From Candidatus Zixiibacteriota bacterium (GTDB lineage: Bacteria > Zixibacteria > MSB-5A5 > DG-27), in NCBI GenBank assembly GCA_030605835.1, contig JAUWHO010000023.1, positions 265,834 to 329,833 of the forward strand: DNA of 64,000 nucleotides. The letters run 5' to 3'. The position numbers were made by a program, and so were the translations under genes. Of this stretch, positions 52,452-60,778 are shown one piece after another (position 1 is the stretch's first letter; each line of letters begins with the position of its first letter). The notes beneath the pieces are model-generated. The model made no database searches. It was not told where the DNA came from and saw only the letters and a list, made by a program, of their open reading frames with translations.

Positions 52452-53252
52452 CTACTGCCTCAAGATTGCTCTGCCGCTGGCGGTTCCAATCGTAACGTGA
52501 GGGTCCTCGATTTCCTTAATAGCGGTTTTTCTGACGTATAAGTCATGATGGTTATCGAATTCCTCTTCGGCATCGAAGTCGAAGGGCGAGACGATACGTC
52601 CCTGCCGGGCTTTGGCGGTGAACTCAAAGTGACCTTTGATCGGATTTCCGCAATAATCGAGAATTGCCTTTCCGGAAGCGGTGCCCAGATGTAAATCATG
52701 CTCCGCGCTCTGTGCAAGCTTGACGTTCACTACCCCGGACGCTGAACCAAATGTACTATTCCCCTCAATCACAACGCCGGAGGCGTTGACATCTCCAGAA
52801 GCCGTGCTCATGTGAAACCGGCCCCTGCAATCCTCGATCCGAATATTGCCGGAGGTCGTCTTGGCTACAAACACCCCCTCCAGGCCGTAGATAGACAAGC
52901 CACCTGAAGCCGATTCGAATTCCACCCGGGTGCCTTCCGGTACGCTCAACGCCCACATGGAGTTTCCGTTAGTTGAACCATTTGTCCTCTCGTCCAGCTT
53001 GAGCGTGTTGCCACTAACACGAAACTTCGGTTCAAAGGCATCGCGAGGCGAGTGGTTGTTGAGCACCATAACCTCTATTCCGTCGTCTACTGCTTTCCTG
53101 ACGATGCAATCGCCGCTGATTGTGTTGACCTTAATGACATCTTTTTTCCCGAATTTCTTGGTGATCGCGTAGTCTGGCCCTGGAGAGGCATTCACGGTAA
53201 GGACCATGACCGCAACGATAGCCAGCAAAACCATCTTTCCAAAGATTTTCAT
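52452..53252 (-). CDS. Exported DUF4097-family beta-strand protein
   Basis: 266 residues. Signal peptide (MKIFGKMVLLAIVAVMVLTVNA). The DUF4097 architecture is seen as repeated short strands around SG motifs: INTISGDCIVRK-like VNTISGDCIVRKA, ESASGGLSIYGLEG, KTTSGNIRIEDCRGRF, STASGDVNASGV, GSASGVVNVKL and GTASGKAILDY, GTASGRAILR. This forms a repetitive beta-sheet thought to act as an adhesin or envelope-stress element. AGGAGG precedes the ATG. A small reading frame immediately upstream is possibly coupled to it. Confidence 0.85.
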   Translation of the reverse strand: MKIFGKMVLLAIVAVMVLTVNASPGPDYAITKKFGKKDVIKVNTISGDCIVRKAVDDGIEVMVLNNHSPRDAFEPKFRVSGNTLKLDERTNGSTNGNSMWALSVPEGTRVEFESASGGLSIYGLEGVFVAKTTSGNIRIEDCRGRFHMSTASGDVNASGVVIEGNSTFGSASGVVNVKLAQSAEHDLHLGTASGKAILDYCGNPIKGHFEFTAKARQGRIVSPFDFDAEEEFDNHHDLYVRKTAIKEIEDPHVTIGTASGRAILRQ

Positions 53253-53263
53253 GACGACCTCCT

Positions 53264-53377
53264 CAAAAGTTTTTCAGGTCAAACTCTACCAGCCCGAAGA
53301 GCCGCAGCAATCCGAGCCGTTTCCTCATCCTGGTGTAGCCATCATCTAATACGGAATGCGGTGAATGAGGTTTCACG
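53264..53377 (-). CDS. Possible small leader ORF upstream of DUF4097 gene
   Basis: A 37-codon frame starting at GTG with a strong GGAGGAGGAT site, reading MKPHSPHSVLDDGYTRMRKR and continuing LGLLRLFGLVEFDLKNF before a stop at 53264. It ends next to the Shine-Dalgarno of the DUF4097 gene, so translational coupling is possible. No homolog recognised; it could be a chance frame. Confidence 0.4.
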
Positions 53378-53521
53378 ATATCCTCCTCCGTAGCCGACGG
53401 TACCATCAATAAAGGACATAGGTGCTCGGTTGACCCTGGGTGATGCCATATACCCTCACTGCGGACCTCTCAGAATAGCCCTCTTTTGATTACTTGAAAA
53501 CCAGATCGAAGCCCCCGGGAG

Positions 53522-53554
53522 ACAAAAAGAGGGAGGGGATTTTCCCCTCCCTCT
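53522..53554 (-). terminator. Intrinsic terminator
   Basis: AGAGGGAGGGGA (53528-53539), loop TTT, TCCCCTCCCTCT (53543-53554); on the minus strand the stem is followed by TTTTTGTC. 12-base-pair stem. It may terminate the RRM transcript's read-through. Confidence 0.65.
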
Positions 53555-53692
53555 GGTCTAAATCACTTTACTCCGGGGCAGGAATAGCCCCCCGATGAAA
53601 AAGACTTCCCACTTTATCCTGAGTGGGAAATCTCAAAGGCATTTATCAACATCCTGAATTGCACTATGCCGACCGGCATCCATGCAAGATAT

Positions 53693-53720
53693 AAAAAGGG
53701 ATTGGCTCATCACCAATCCC
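53693..53720 (-). terminator. Intrinsic terminator of the RRM gene
   Basis: On the minus strand GGGATTGG / CCAATCCC stem followed by TTTTTATATC, about 50 bases after the RRM stop. Confidence 0.7.
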
Positions 53721-53769
53721 CTCTTCGTTTCTAAGGTAAACCCGTTTACTGGCAGAAGACGAAAACCCT

Positions 53770-54063
53770 CTACCAGGAGCGGCGTCCGCCACCCCAACCG
53801 CCTCCACCGCCACGATCATCGCTGCGGGGACGCGCCTCATTTACCTTCAGCGTGCGACCGTCCAGTTCCGTTCCATTCAGGCTGGAAATTGCCGCTTGCG
53901 CTTCCGCTTTAGTGAACATTTCCACGAAGCCGAATCCTCTCGATTCTCCCGTGTACTTGTCCTTGACAATGTTCACGCTTGAAACCTCGCCATGGCTTGC
54001 AAATGCCTGGCGAAGAGCTTCTTCTGTCGTGCTGGACGACAGATTTCCGACGTAGAGCTTCAT
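53770..54063 (-). CDS. RNA-recognition-motif protein
   Basis: 97 residues. RNP2 (LYVGNL, residues 3-8) and RNP1 (RGFGFVEM, about 43-50) define a single RRM, with a glycine/arginine tail (GGGGGWGGGRRSW) after residue 83. Such proteins act as RNA chaperones and are often cold-regulated. AGGAGAG precedes the ATG. Transcribed alone, ended by the hairpin at 53693. Confidence 0.95.
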   Translation of the reverse strand: MKLYVGNLSSSTTEEALRQAFASHGEVSSVNIVKDKYTGESRGFGFVEMFTKAEAQAAISSLNGTELDGRTLKVNEARPRSDDRGGGGGWGGGRRSW

Positions 54064-54345
54064 CTCACTCTCCTGTTTGGCTTATCTCGGATGCAGATTA
54101 ACAAAAATATTAGCAACCCGAGATAAACAGATGGTTGCGCACCATTGCGCTCAAGTTTCCGTATTAAAATTTTCAAAGGGGTGGATTACAAATACAAACC
54201 TTAAAAAAATTAACAGGGGAAACCCACGATTTTATCCAAATATATCGGCATAGTTTCTAAATGCAACATTTATTTTGAGATATTTCCCACTTTGAGCAAA
54301 GTAGGAAATTATAAACTGGTACTGTAGTTGATAGAAAGGCTAACC

Positions 54346-54558
54346 TCACTTCACCAGCATCATTCTCCTGGTCTCGGTGAAATCCCCAGCCGTCAGCTTG
54401 TAGAAATAGAGACCGGATGAAACCTCCGAAGCATCCCAGACAACAGACCTGTATCCTGCCTGCTGTTTGCTGTCTACTAACGTGGCCACCTTCTGTCCTA
54501 GGGTATTGTGAACCTCCAGCTTGATGTGACCAGCAGCCGCCAGCTGGTAAGCGGCATT
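54346..54558 (-). pseudogene. Orphan C-terminal sorting domain (5' truncated gene)
   Basis: The frame ending at 54346 encodes NAAYQLAAAGHIKLEVHNTL, VATLVDSKQQAGYRSVVWDA, SEVSSGLYFYKLTAGDF and TETRRMMLVK, closely matching the end of the beta-helix protein's sorting domain and still in frame. The YPNPFN anchor and everything before it are lost, with an in-frame stop shortly upstream. Lies just after the stop of the minus-strand glycosyltransferase. Confidence 0.75.
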
Positions 54559-54604
54559 AGAGTAATAGGTATCTATTCGCTACTCACCACTCACCAATAA
54601 CCAC

Positions 54605-55840
54605 TCACTCCAACCTGCTGCGAAGCGAGGAGAAAATCAGAAGCAGCCCGTTGGCAGCATAGATCCATATATAGGGCTCGACCGGGAAGCGGAATCTGGT
54701 GGAGCCGAACGCCGCCAAAGGAACGGCGAGGGCAAAATAGGCGATTGTCAGAATCAAGAGTATAGAGCCGAAGTTGACCTGAAGACGAAATAGCCCAAGC
54801 AGGAACAAAAAGAGCATCACCAGTCCCACGCCGGAGGTGACAAATAGACGCCCGATTCGAGGGAGGCTGACAAATCCCTGCAGGTCATACCCCCTCCAGA
54901 ATTCCCACAGCTCCTGCGCCTGCCAGAGCAGAAACGAAAAGGGTCTTTTCTTGATAACGCGGAGAGCTCCCTGCAAGTAGATTTTGTCGACCTCCTCACG
55001 GGAGTATCCCGCGTCCATCAGTCTGTTGCTGGCCTCCCAAACGTTGCCGCGCCTCTCGATTACACTGTCAACCTCCACGGAGGCGGGCAAATCCAGGGTG
55101 ACAGAGGTGTGGTGAGCAACCTTCAAGGTCAGATTGCGTCCCAGAAGGGGGGTGAAGCCGACATTGCCGGTTTTCGCATAGTTATACCAGAACCACGGCA
55201 GGATCACCAAAGCCACGCCGAGGATTGAAAGCAAGAAAAATCGCAGAACTCTCTTGAACGACCGGTATTTCATCCACAACGGCACCAGGATCACGAAGGG
55301 TAGAAGCTGTTCCGGGGGCCTGCAAAGTATGTGATAACCCAGAAGTAACCCTGAGGCAAAAAAGTAAAAGGGCTGGTCTTTCTCCATAGCCAGCAATAAG
55401 AGCAGCACAAGTGCGCTCAAAGTGAGTATGGAAATAGGTTCGGAAAGGATGAAATTGGGGAAGATCAGCATATATGGGTTGAGCAGAAAGATGCTGGCGC
55501 CAATGACTGCCGGCAACTCTGCGACCACCTTTCTCCCGACCAGAAAGACAAAAATGCCCGCCAGCACCACCATGACTTGCTGCAAAAGAGCAACGGCGAA
55601 GTTGTTCTCGCCCGCAAGCGTATATACACCAGCTAAGAAGAGAGGGTAACCGGGGGTGCGCAGAACGTCCCTTTTCTCCAGCCCCGTGAAATAGTCCTCC
55701 CCGCTGGCGATGTTGATCGCCGGTATGGTATAGTCTTCGGTGTCCTGGCTTACGACGGGACCAAGCATCACCAGGCCGGCGACTCTGATAACCAGGCTTA
55801 TGACTGCAAGGATGAGAAATAGTCTTAAGTGTTGAGACAC
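54605..55840 (-). CDS. PMT/ArnT-like membrane glycosyltransferase (GT39 type)
   Basis: About 411 residues with nine or more membrane spans (for example LFLILAVISLVIRVAGLVML, VALLQQVMVVLAGIFVFLV, LTLSALVLLLLLAM). Typical of polyprenyl-phosphate-sugar glycosyltransferases: an acidic loop after the first span (PVVSQDTEDYTIPAINIASGED) and the RTPGYPLFLAG segment. The start is set at GTG 55840 because a near-consensus promoter (55886-55914) overlaps the first nine codons of the longer frame (55906); the longer start would put the promoter inside the gene. Substrate unknown. Confidence 0.75.
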   Translation of the reverse strand: MSQHLRLFLILAVISLVIRVAGLVMLGPVVSQDTEDYTIPAINIASGEDYFTGLEKRDVLRTPGYPLFLAGVYTLAGENNFAVALLQQVMVVLAGIFVFLVGRKVVAELPAVIGASIFLLNPYMLIFPNFILSEPISILTLSALVLLLLLAMEKDQPFYFFASGLLLGYHILCRPPEQLLPFVILVPLWMKYRSFKRVLRFFLLSILGVALVILPWFWYNYAKTGNVGFTPLLGRNLTLKVAHHTSVTLDLPASVEVDSVIERRGNVWEASNRLMDAGYSREEVDKIYLQGALRVIKKRPFSFLLWQAQELWEFWRGYDLQGFVSLPRIGRLFVTSGVGLVMLFLFLLGLFRLQVNFGSILLILTIAYFALAVPLAAFGSTRFRFPVEPYIWIYAANGLLLIFSSLRSRLE

Positions 55841-55885
55841 GGGGTTACGCTTGTCTTGTGAACACTTCAGCGATTTGCATCGGTC

Positions 55886-55914
55886 AGTATATTTGCTCAC
55901 TTGCATGATGTCAA
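55886..55914 (-). promoter_or_regulatory. Strong sigma-70 promoter that decides the start of the membrane glycosyltransferase
   Basis: Minus strand TTGACA (55914-55909), 17-base spacer, TATACT (55891-55886). It lies over the first codons of the longest frame, so the likely start is the downstream GTG at 55840. Confidence 0.65.
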
Positions 55915-56001
55915 GGAGATTTGCGGAAGGACATCATTAGCAGATTTTCAATCGCAATCTGGAAGCTTTAGCAGCTAACTTGTGAAATAAATCACGAGCG
56001 C

Positions 56002-56030
56002 TTGCTTTTTTCAACTCTTTGTGGTATCAT
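56002..56030 (+). promoter_or_regulatory. Sigma-70-like promoter of archaemetzincin gene
   Basis: TTGCTT (56002-56007), 17-base spacer, TATCAT (56025-56030); start near 56037, 26 bases before the ATG. Confidence 0.45.
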
Positions 56031-56062
56031 CTTCAACAAGAACCAGAGAGGACTGACAGTTA

Positions 56063-56620
56063 ATGGCTTTGACCAGCTCGATCGATATTCTGCCGCTGGG
56101 TTTCACAGACGAGGCTTTTCTCTCCAAGCTTTCGGAACGTCTGGGGACGATCTTGGGTCAACCCGTTAATGTCCTGCAATCTAAGACAGAACCCAGCCAC
56201 GCCTTTGATTCCCGCCGGAAACAGTATTCCTCAACCGATATCTTAAAAGAGATCTCGAGCAAACGGGCCCCTGGTTCCCGCAAGATCATCGGGGTAACTG
56301 ATGTGGATCTCTATGTTTCCAGCTTAAACTTCGTCTTCGGGCAGGCTCATCTCCGGGGACAGGCGGCGGTCATCTCGCTTGCTCGCCTGAGGCCCTCTTT
56401 TTACAGAGAAGACGAAGACAGCAAACTTCTCTTTTCCCGAACTGTTAAGGAAGCGGTTCACGAGCTGGGGCACACTTACGGCCTGACCCATTGCTCTGAC
56501 CGGGGATGTGTCATGTCCTTCTCCAACAGCATCAGAGATGTGGATTTGAAGAGGGAAAGCTTCTGCGAGTCTTGCAAGCGTCGCTATGGCGAGATACTCA
56601 GAAGACAAAGTTGTCCATAG
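56063..56620 (+). CDS. Archaemetzincin-type zinc metalloprotease
   Basis: 185 residues. The extended zinc motif HELGHTYGLTHC runs from H133 (Glu134, H137, third His H143) to C144, followed by CVM (C149, M151, the Met-turn) and FCESCKRR. This cysteine-rich variant of the metzincin site is the archaemetzincin signature. Cytoplasmic; no signal peptide. Peptidase activity is documented for a few family members, the substrate is unknown. Its 3' end overlaps an out-of-frame longer version of the next gene. Confidence 0.92.
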   Translation: MALTSSIDILPLGFTDEAFLSKLSERLGTILGQPVNVLQSKTEPSHAFDSRRKQYSSTDILKEISSKRAPGSRKIIGVTDVDLYVSSLNFVFGQAHLRGQAAVISLARLRPSFYREDEDSKLLFSRTVKEAVHELGHTYGLTHCSDRGCVMSFSNSIRDVDLKRESFCESCKRRYGEILRRQSCP

Positions 56621-56750
56621 CTCGGATGTAGCTCGCCACCCCCTGCCAGCGCTGACGGGGCTTCCCCATAAAACTATTGCCATCTGTAAAGGCTTTAATA
56701 TATTTGGTAACCTTGAACATCATGGTTTTTCTTGGTCCCTGGAGAGATTG

Positions 56751-57599
56751 ATGAGCATATTAACGTTTCTCGCCCGCAGGTTCATCGCCGGGGAGAAGAT
56801 AGAGGATGCCGTCAGAGTCATAAAAAACCTGAACCGAAATGGGATGACTGCCACCCTCGACATCCTCGGAGAGAACGTCAAAAGCGAACAAGAAGCCACC
56901 CGTAAAGCCGACAACTACATCCAGGCTCTGGAGACAATCGATAGAGAGAAGTTGAGCAGCCATGCCTCCCTCAAGCTCACTCAGATGGGGATGGACGTCT
57001 CCGATGGTTTCTGTTATGACAACGTCAGTCGCATCCTCGAGAGGGCTTCATCGCTGAAGAACTTCGTGCGGGTGGATATGGAGGGCTCCAATTATACCGG
57101 CAGGACCCTGGATTTGGTTTACCGGTGGCATGAAAGGTTTCCCAACATGGGAACGGTGATACAGTCGATGCTTTTCCGCAGCTTAGAGGACATAAAGGAG
57201 CTTAATCGCCGGAAAATCAGGGTGCGGCTCTGTAAGGGCGCATATAAGGAGCCGAAAGAGATCGCTTATCGGGACCGGAGGGATATAAATGAGAATTTCG
57301 TCACTCTGATGCAGCTTCTCCTCACGGAGGGCGACTATCCCGCCATCGCTACCCACGATGAGAAGCTGATTGAAGCCACCAAGGAGTTCGCCCAACAGGA
57401 GGGAATCGGCAAGGACCAGTTCGAGTTTCAGATGCTTTATGGAATTAGAAGGGGCCTGCAGCTGAGGCTCGCCCGGGAGGGGTATAATGTCCGGGTTTAC
57501 GTTCCCTACGGGACTCACTGGCTGCCCTATTATCTGAGGAGATTAAGAGAGAAGAGGGAGAACCTTCTCTTCTTCATTAGCAACTTTTTCAAGGACTGA
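56751..57599 (+). CDS. Proline dehydrogenase (FAD-dependent)
   Basis: About 282 residues from ATG 56751 (GGAGAG 4-5 bases upstream); a longer frame starts at 56586 inside the archaemetzincin gene, but its N-terminus is not protein-like. PRODH motifs: FIAGEKIEDAVRVIKNLN, TLDILGEN, LKLTQMG, VRVDMEGSNYT, VIQSMLFRSLEDI, VRLCKGAYKEP and the C-terminal MLYGIRRGLQLRLAREGYNVRVYVPYG. Catalyses proline to pyrroline-5-carboxylate. A partial copy of its 3' end occurs at 61777. Confidence 0.9.
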   Translation: MSILTFLARRFIAGEKIEDAVRVIKNLNRNGMTATLDILGENVKSEQEATRKADNYIQALETIDREKLSSHASLKLTQMGMDVSDGFCYDNVSRILERASSLKNFVRVDMEGSNYTGRTLDLVYRWHERFPNMGTVIQSMLFRSLEDIKELNRRKIRVRLCKGAYKEPKEIAYRDRRDINENFVTLMQLLLTEGDYPAIATHDEKLIEATKEFAQQEGIGKDQFEFQMLYGIRRGLQLRLAREGYNVRVYVPYGTHWLPYYLRRLREKRENLLFFISNFFKD

Positions 57600-57666
57600 T
57601 TTCCGAAACAAGTGTGAAATAGTGGACTTGGAAAAGATGGCTGAAGCAGACATTCATAGGTGAAAA

Positions 57667-58503
57667 ATGACCACGTGGTTAAGGATTCTCTTAATAGCAG
57701 GCCCTTTGCCTCTTGGAATATATTTGTCGACAGTAGAGGCAATACCAGCTGAAGGCAAGATAGTAGCTTGGATTGTCTGTGGGCTTATCTGCATATCTGG
57801 TGTGATTCTGACCCTGAAAGAAGAGGCAGACAAACGGAAGCAATCCAAGGAGACTACATACGGTCTATACTTGGCGCAGCGAGGGGAGTTGCGTGATAGC
57901 GGTCTTCCGACAGCGTACGTAAATGGTCTCGGAGAAAACCCCTTGCTAGAACATTCCTTCAATGAGGGCCGAAAGCATGAGAATGAGTCTAGATTCAAGG
58001 AAGCTATCAAGGAATATCAAAAATGCCTAGACCACCCAAAAGCAACGTGTGAAAACAGAGTCGCTGCAAATATCCTTATAGGTAACTGCTATTACTCGCT
58101 ATCCAGGTTGAAAGAGGCCGAGAAACACTATAGGGAAGGGTGGAGGCTATCTAAGCGAGTAAAGGACAAGAAGGAGAAGTTACAAGGGAGATCAGCGGCT
58201 GTTGGCAACATCGGTCTCATATACAGTGACCTGGGCAAGCCCGATGAAGCATTGAACTATCTCAAAGAGGCCTTAGAGATCCACAGAAAGATCGGCTATG
58301 AACAGGGAATAGCAAATCAACTTGGCAACATCGGTCTGATATACCATGACGTGGGCAAGCCCGATGAAGCATTGAACTATCTCAAAGAGGCCTTAGAGAT
58401 ATTCAAGCGGATACGCGCCCAGCCACAAATAGAAATGACGGTAAGGAACATCCGTACTGTCGAGGAAAAGAGCAAAAGGAGGGCGCAAGAGTCTAGCCAG
58501 TAG
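57667..58503 (+). CDS. Membrane-anchored TPR protein
   Basis: 278 residues. Two N-terminal hydrophobic segments (ILLIAGPLPLGIYLS; KIVAWIVCGLICISGVILTL), then a charged linker and four or more TPR motifs: EGRKHENESRFKEAIKEYQKCL, ANILIGNCYYSLSRLKEAEKHYREG, and two nearly identical 40-residue units NIGLIYSDLGKPDEALNYLK and NIGLIYHDVGKPDEALNYLK. TPR proteins mediate protein-protein contacts. The DNA of the last two units is a 120-base direct repeat. Partner unknown. Confidence 0.85.
   Translation: MTTWLRILLIAGPLPLGIYLSTVEAIPAEGKIVAWIVCGLICISGVILTLKEEADKRKQSKETTYGLYLAQRGELRDSGLPTAYVNGLGENPLLEHSFNEGRKHENESRFKEAIKEYQKCLDHPKATCENRVAANILIGNCYYSLSRLKEAEKHYREGWRLSKRVKDKKEKLQGRSAAVGNIGLIYSDLGKPDEALNYLKEALEIHRKIGYEQGIANQLGNIGLIYHDVGKPDEALNYLKEALEIFKRIRAQPQIEMTVRNIRTVEEKSKRRAQESSQ
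58202..58401 (+). repeat. 120-base tandem duplication inside the TPR gene
   Basis: 58202-58281 and 58322-58401 are almost identical over 80 bases at an offset of 120 bases (40 codons), a recent duplication of one TPR unit. Confidence 0.85.
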
Positions 58504-58680
58504 AAAGATCAAACGGCTCCGAGCCGGCCCCGGGAATGCCTTGCACAGGTTTATCCGCGCGGGGTCTCTCGGGCGCAGATTTCACCAAGTGTGAAGACGG
58601 CAAATGGGCTTATCGCCACCGATTTTGTGCCGATTAAATGGAGATGACACTTGGGTTAGCGTAAATTCCACGAGGGTGAT

Positions 58681-60768
58681 ATGAAGACCACGACTTTGGG
58701 ATTCCCAAACGTATATAAGTCCTTAATCAAGAAGGCGGTCGAGGGGTTCTGGAGAGGCAGGAGCACTTTAGACGATATCATCAGGGCTGAACAGGAGGTG
58801 CAGGCTTTCAATGCTCGGGCCCAAGTTAGCTTAGACCTCCAGCCGGTCTTCGATATAGACGTTTACGACAGGCTGCTGAGAACGGCGGTGATGTTTGGCA
58901 TCGTCCCCAAACGTTTTGGCACCCCCCTGGAGGCAAATCAGGATCTGGAGGTGTATCTGTGCATAGCTCGAGGTACCGCTCAAGCCCCCGCCTCTCCGAT
59001 GGTGAAATGGTTCAATACCAATTATCATGTGGTTCAGCCCGAGTTTGAGCAAGACCCTCTCCTCGTCGCCGACACAAGGTTACCAGACTTTACTGGTGCC
59101 AACAAGAAACTGGCCTTAATAGGCCCCTGGACGCTTCTATGCTATGCTATAGACAAGACTGGACAGGGAAAAGAAAAGCTCTTTGGAAAACTGACAGAAC
59201 AATATGTCACTTTCATTAATAGCCTCCCCGATATTGTCGTCCAGCTTGAGGAGCCCTCGTTCCTAACAGATGGCATTCCCGAAGATTATGGAGATTTCAC
59301 AGGAGAGCTGAAACGAGACATACATCTGCATGTCTATTTCGGCCCCGTGAATGAGTTTGCGGAGGGATTGTTTGCCCTGCCGGTAGAGGCAATTGGATTG
59401 GATTTCGTCGACGGCGCCTCCAATTTAGAGTTATTGGCACAATTCCCCGAAGATAAGGTATTGATTGCGGGAGTAATCAATGGAAGGAATGTCTGGCCAG
59501 CTTCTATAAGAACAAAGAGAACCTTAGAGGCCATCCTTGAGAAGATACCTGAGGAGAGACTGTATATTTCTCCCTCCTGTTCCTTGATGCACGTTCCTCT
59601 GACAGCGGAAGGTGAAGAGGGAGATTTCTCATTTGCAGTGGAGAAACTCCAGGAGCTGGAAGCCATAAGCAACAGAACCCTCAGCTACAGGGAGATTCAG
59701 GCTGAGGAGGTCACGCTGCCCGGGGAGAGATATGGTCGTTCAAGAAAGAGCTTCTGGATTAGCGATATTCCCTATCCGACAACCACCATCGGCAGTTTTC
59801 CCCAGACCCCGGAGCTGAGGAAAGCAAGAAGGGCCTGGAAAGAGGGAAAGACTTCTGATGCCGAATATGAGCAATTTGTGAAGGGATACATCCGGGATTG
59901 CGTCGAACGACAGGAAGAACTCGGATTGGACGTATTAGTTCACGGAGAGCCCGAAAGGGCGGACATGGTTCAGTTCTTCGCCGAGCACTTTGAAGGCTTC
60001 GCCGCCATCAGAGGGGCGGTGCAATCCTATGGAACCAGGCATGTCCGACCTCCGGTCATAACCGGGCCGATAAGACGGCCGGCGGCGATCACGGCTAAAT
60101 GGATTCAATATGCCCAATCATTGACTGCCAAGCCGGTCAAGGGGATACTGACCGGTCCGGTGACTATGGTGCAGTGGTCCTATCCCAGAGAAGACATATC
60201 GAGAGAAGCCCAATTCTATGAGGTTGCCGCAGCCTTGGCGGAAGAGGTCGACGATTTGGTGAGGGCAGGAATCAGACATATACAGATAGATGAACCCGCC
60301 CTCAGGGAAGCACTGCCCCTGGAACGTTCAAGGAGAGCTCTTTATCTGAAGCATGCCGTAAACGCCTTCAGATTGGTCTATGCCCGCGTTCCCGACGAGA
60401 TCGTGGTGCACTCGCATATGTGCTTCTCCGATTTCCCAGATATAATGTCGGCGATAAGGGAGATGGGAGTGGACGTTTTGAGCATAGAGGACAGCAAGGC
60501 CAAGGGAAAGACCGCAGCCAGCATAAGGGAGGGTGGATTCCCGGGGTCAATCGGTCTGGGGGTTTTCGACGTACATAGTCCCAGAATTCCCACCGTAGAG
60601 GAAATGATTGTCATCCCCTCTTCTCTGAACATGGATCCCAGAAGGATCTGGATTAATCCCGACTGCGGACTGAAGACCAGAACGAAGGAGGAAGCCTACA
60701 CCCAGCTTTACAGGATGGTGGAAGCTGTGAAGATCCTCCGGGAGAGACAGCCGCTTACCCCTAAATAG
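58681..60768 (+). CDS. metE: Cobalamin-independent methionine synthase
   Basis: 695 residues. The C-terminal zinc site is complete: H579 and C581 in VVHSHMCFSDF, E603 in SIEDSKAKG, and C662 in NPDCGLKTR, with the same 22-residue spacing between the second and third ligands as in E. coli. Substrate motifs TTIGSFPQT and VHGEPERADM are present. The N-terminal half is shorter than E. coli MetE (about 750 residues). Transfers a methyl group from methyltetrahydrofolate to homocysteine. Cotranscribed with metF. Confidence 0.95.
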   Translation: MKTTTLGFPNVYKSLIKKAVEGFWRGRSTLDDIIRAEQEVQAFNARAQVSLDLQPVFDIDVYDRLLRTAVMFGIVPKRFGTPLEANQDLEVYLCIARGTAQAPASPMVKWFNTNYHVVQPEFEQDPLLVADTRLPDFTGANKKLALIGPWTLLCYAIDKTGQGKEKLFGKLTEQYVTFINSLPDIVVQLEEPSFLTDGIPEDYGDFTGELKRDIHLHVYFGPVNEFAEGLFALPVEAIGLDFVDGASNLELLAQFPEDKVLIAGVINGRNVWPASIRTKRTLEAILEKIPEERLYISPSCSLMHVPLTAEGEEGDFSFAVEKLQELEAISNRTLSYREIQAEEVTLPGERYGRSRKSFWISDIPYPTTTIGSFPQTPELRKARRAWKEGKTSDAEYEQFVKGYIRDCVERQEELGLDVLVHGEPERADMVQFFAEHFEGFAAIRGAVQSYGTRHVRPPVITGPIRRPAAITAKWIQYAQSLTAKPVKGILTGPVTMVQWSYPREDISREAQFYEVAAALAEEVDDLVRAGIRHIQIDEPALREALPLERSRRALYLKHAVNAFRLVYARVPDEIVVHSHMCFSDFPDIMSAIREMGVDVLSIEDSKAKGKTAASIREGGFPGSIGLGVFDVHSPRIPTVEEMIVIPSSLNMDPRRIWINPDCGLKTRTKEEAYTQLYRMVEAVKILRERQPLTPK

Positions 60769-60778
60769 AAGCCCCGAT

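Larger units (their letters stand above)
53378..53769. other. Intergenic region with two terminator hairpins
   Basis: Contains minus-strand terminators at 53522-53554 and 53693-53720 and a CCCCCCGATGAAAAAGAC motif (53590-53607) similar to one at 48827. No gene seen. Confidence 0.5.

Noticed and set aside
54230-54270. GCCGATAT on the minus strand near 54250 as a sigma-28 promoter for the RRM gene
   Set aside because: The only TAAA is 19 bases away, outside the accepted spacing.
58600-58640. GCCGATTA at 58629 as a sigma-28 promoter for metE
   Set aside because: No TAAA at 15-16 bases upstream and metE is not a flagellar gene.
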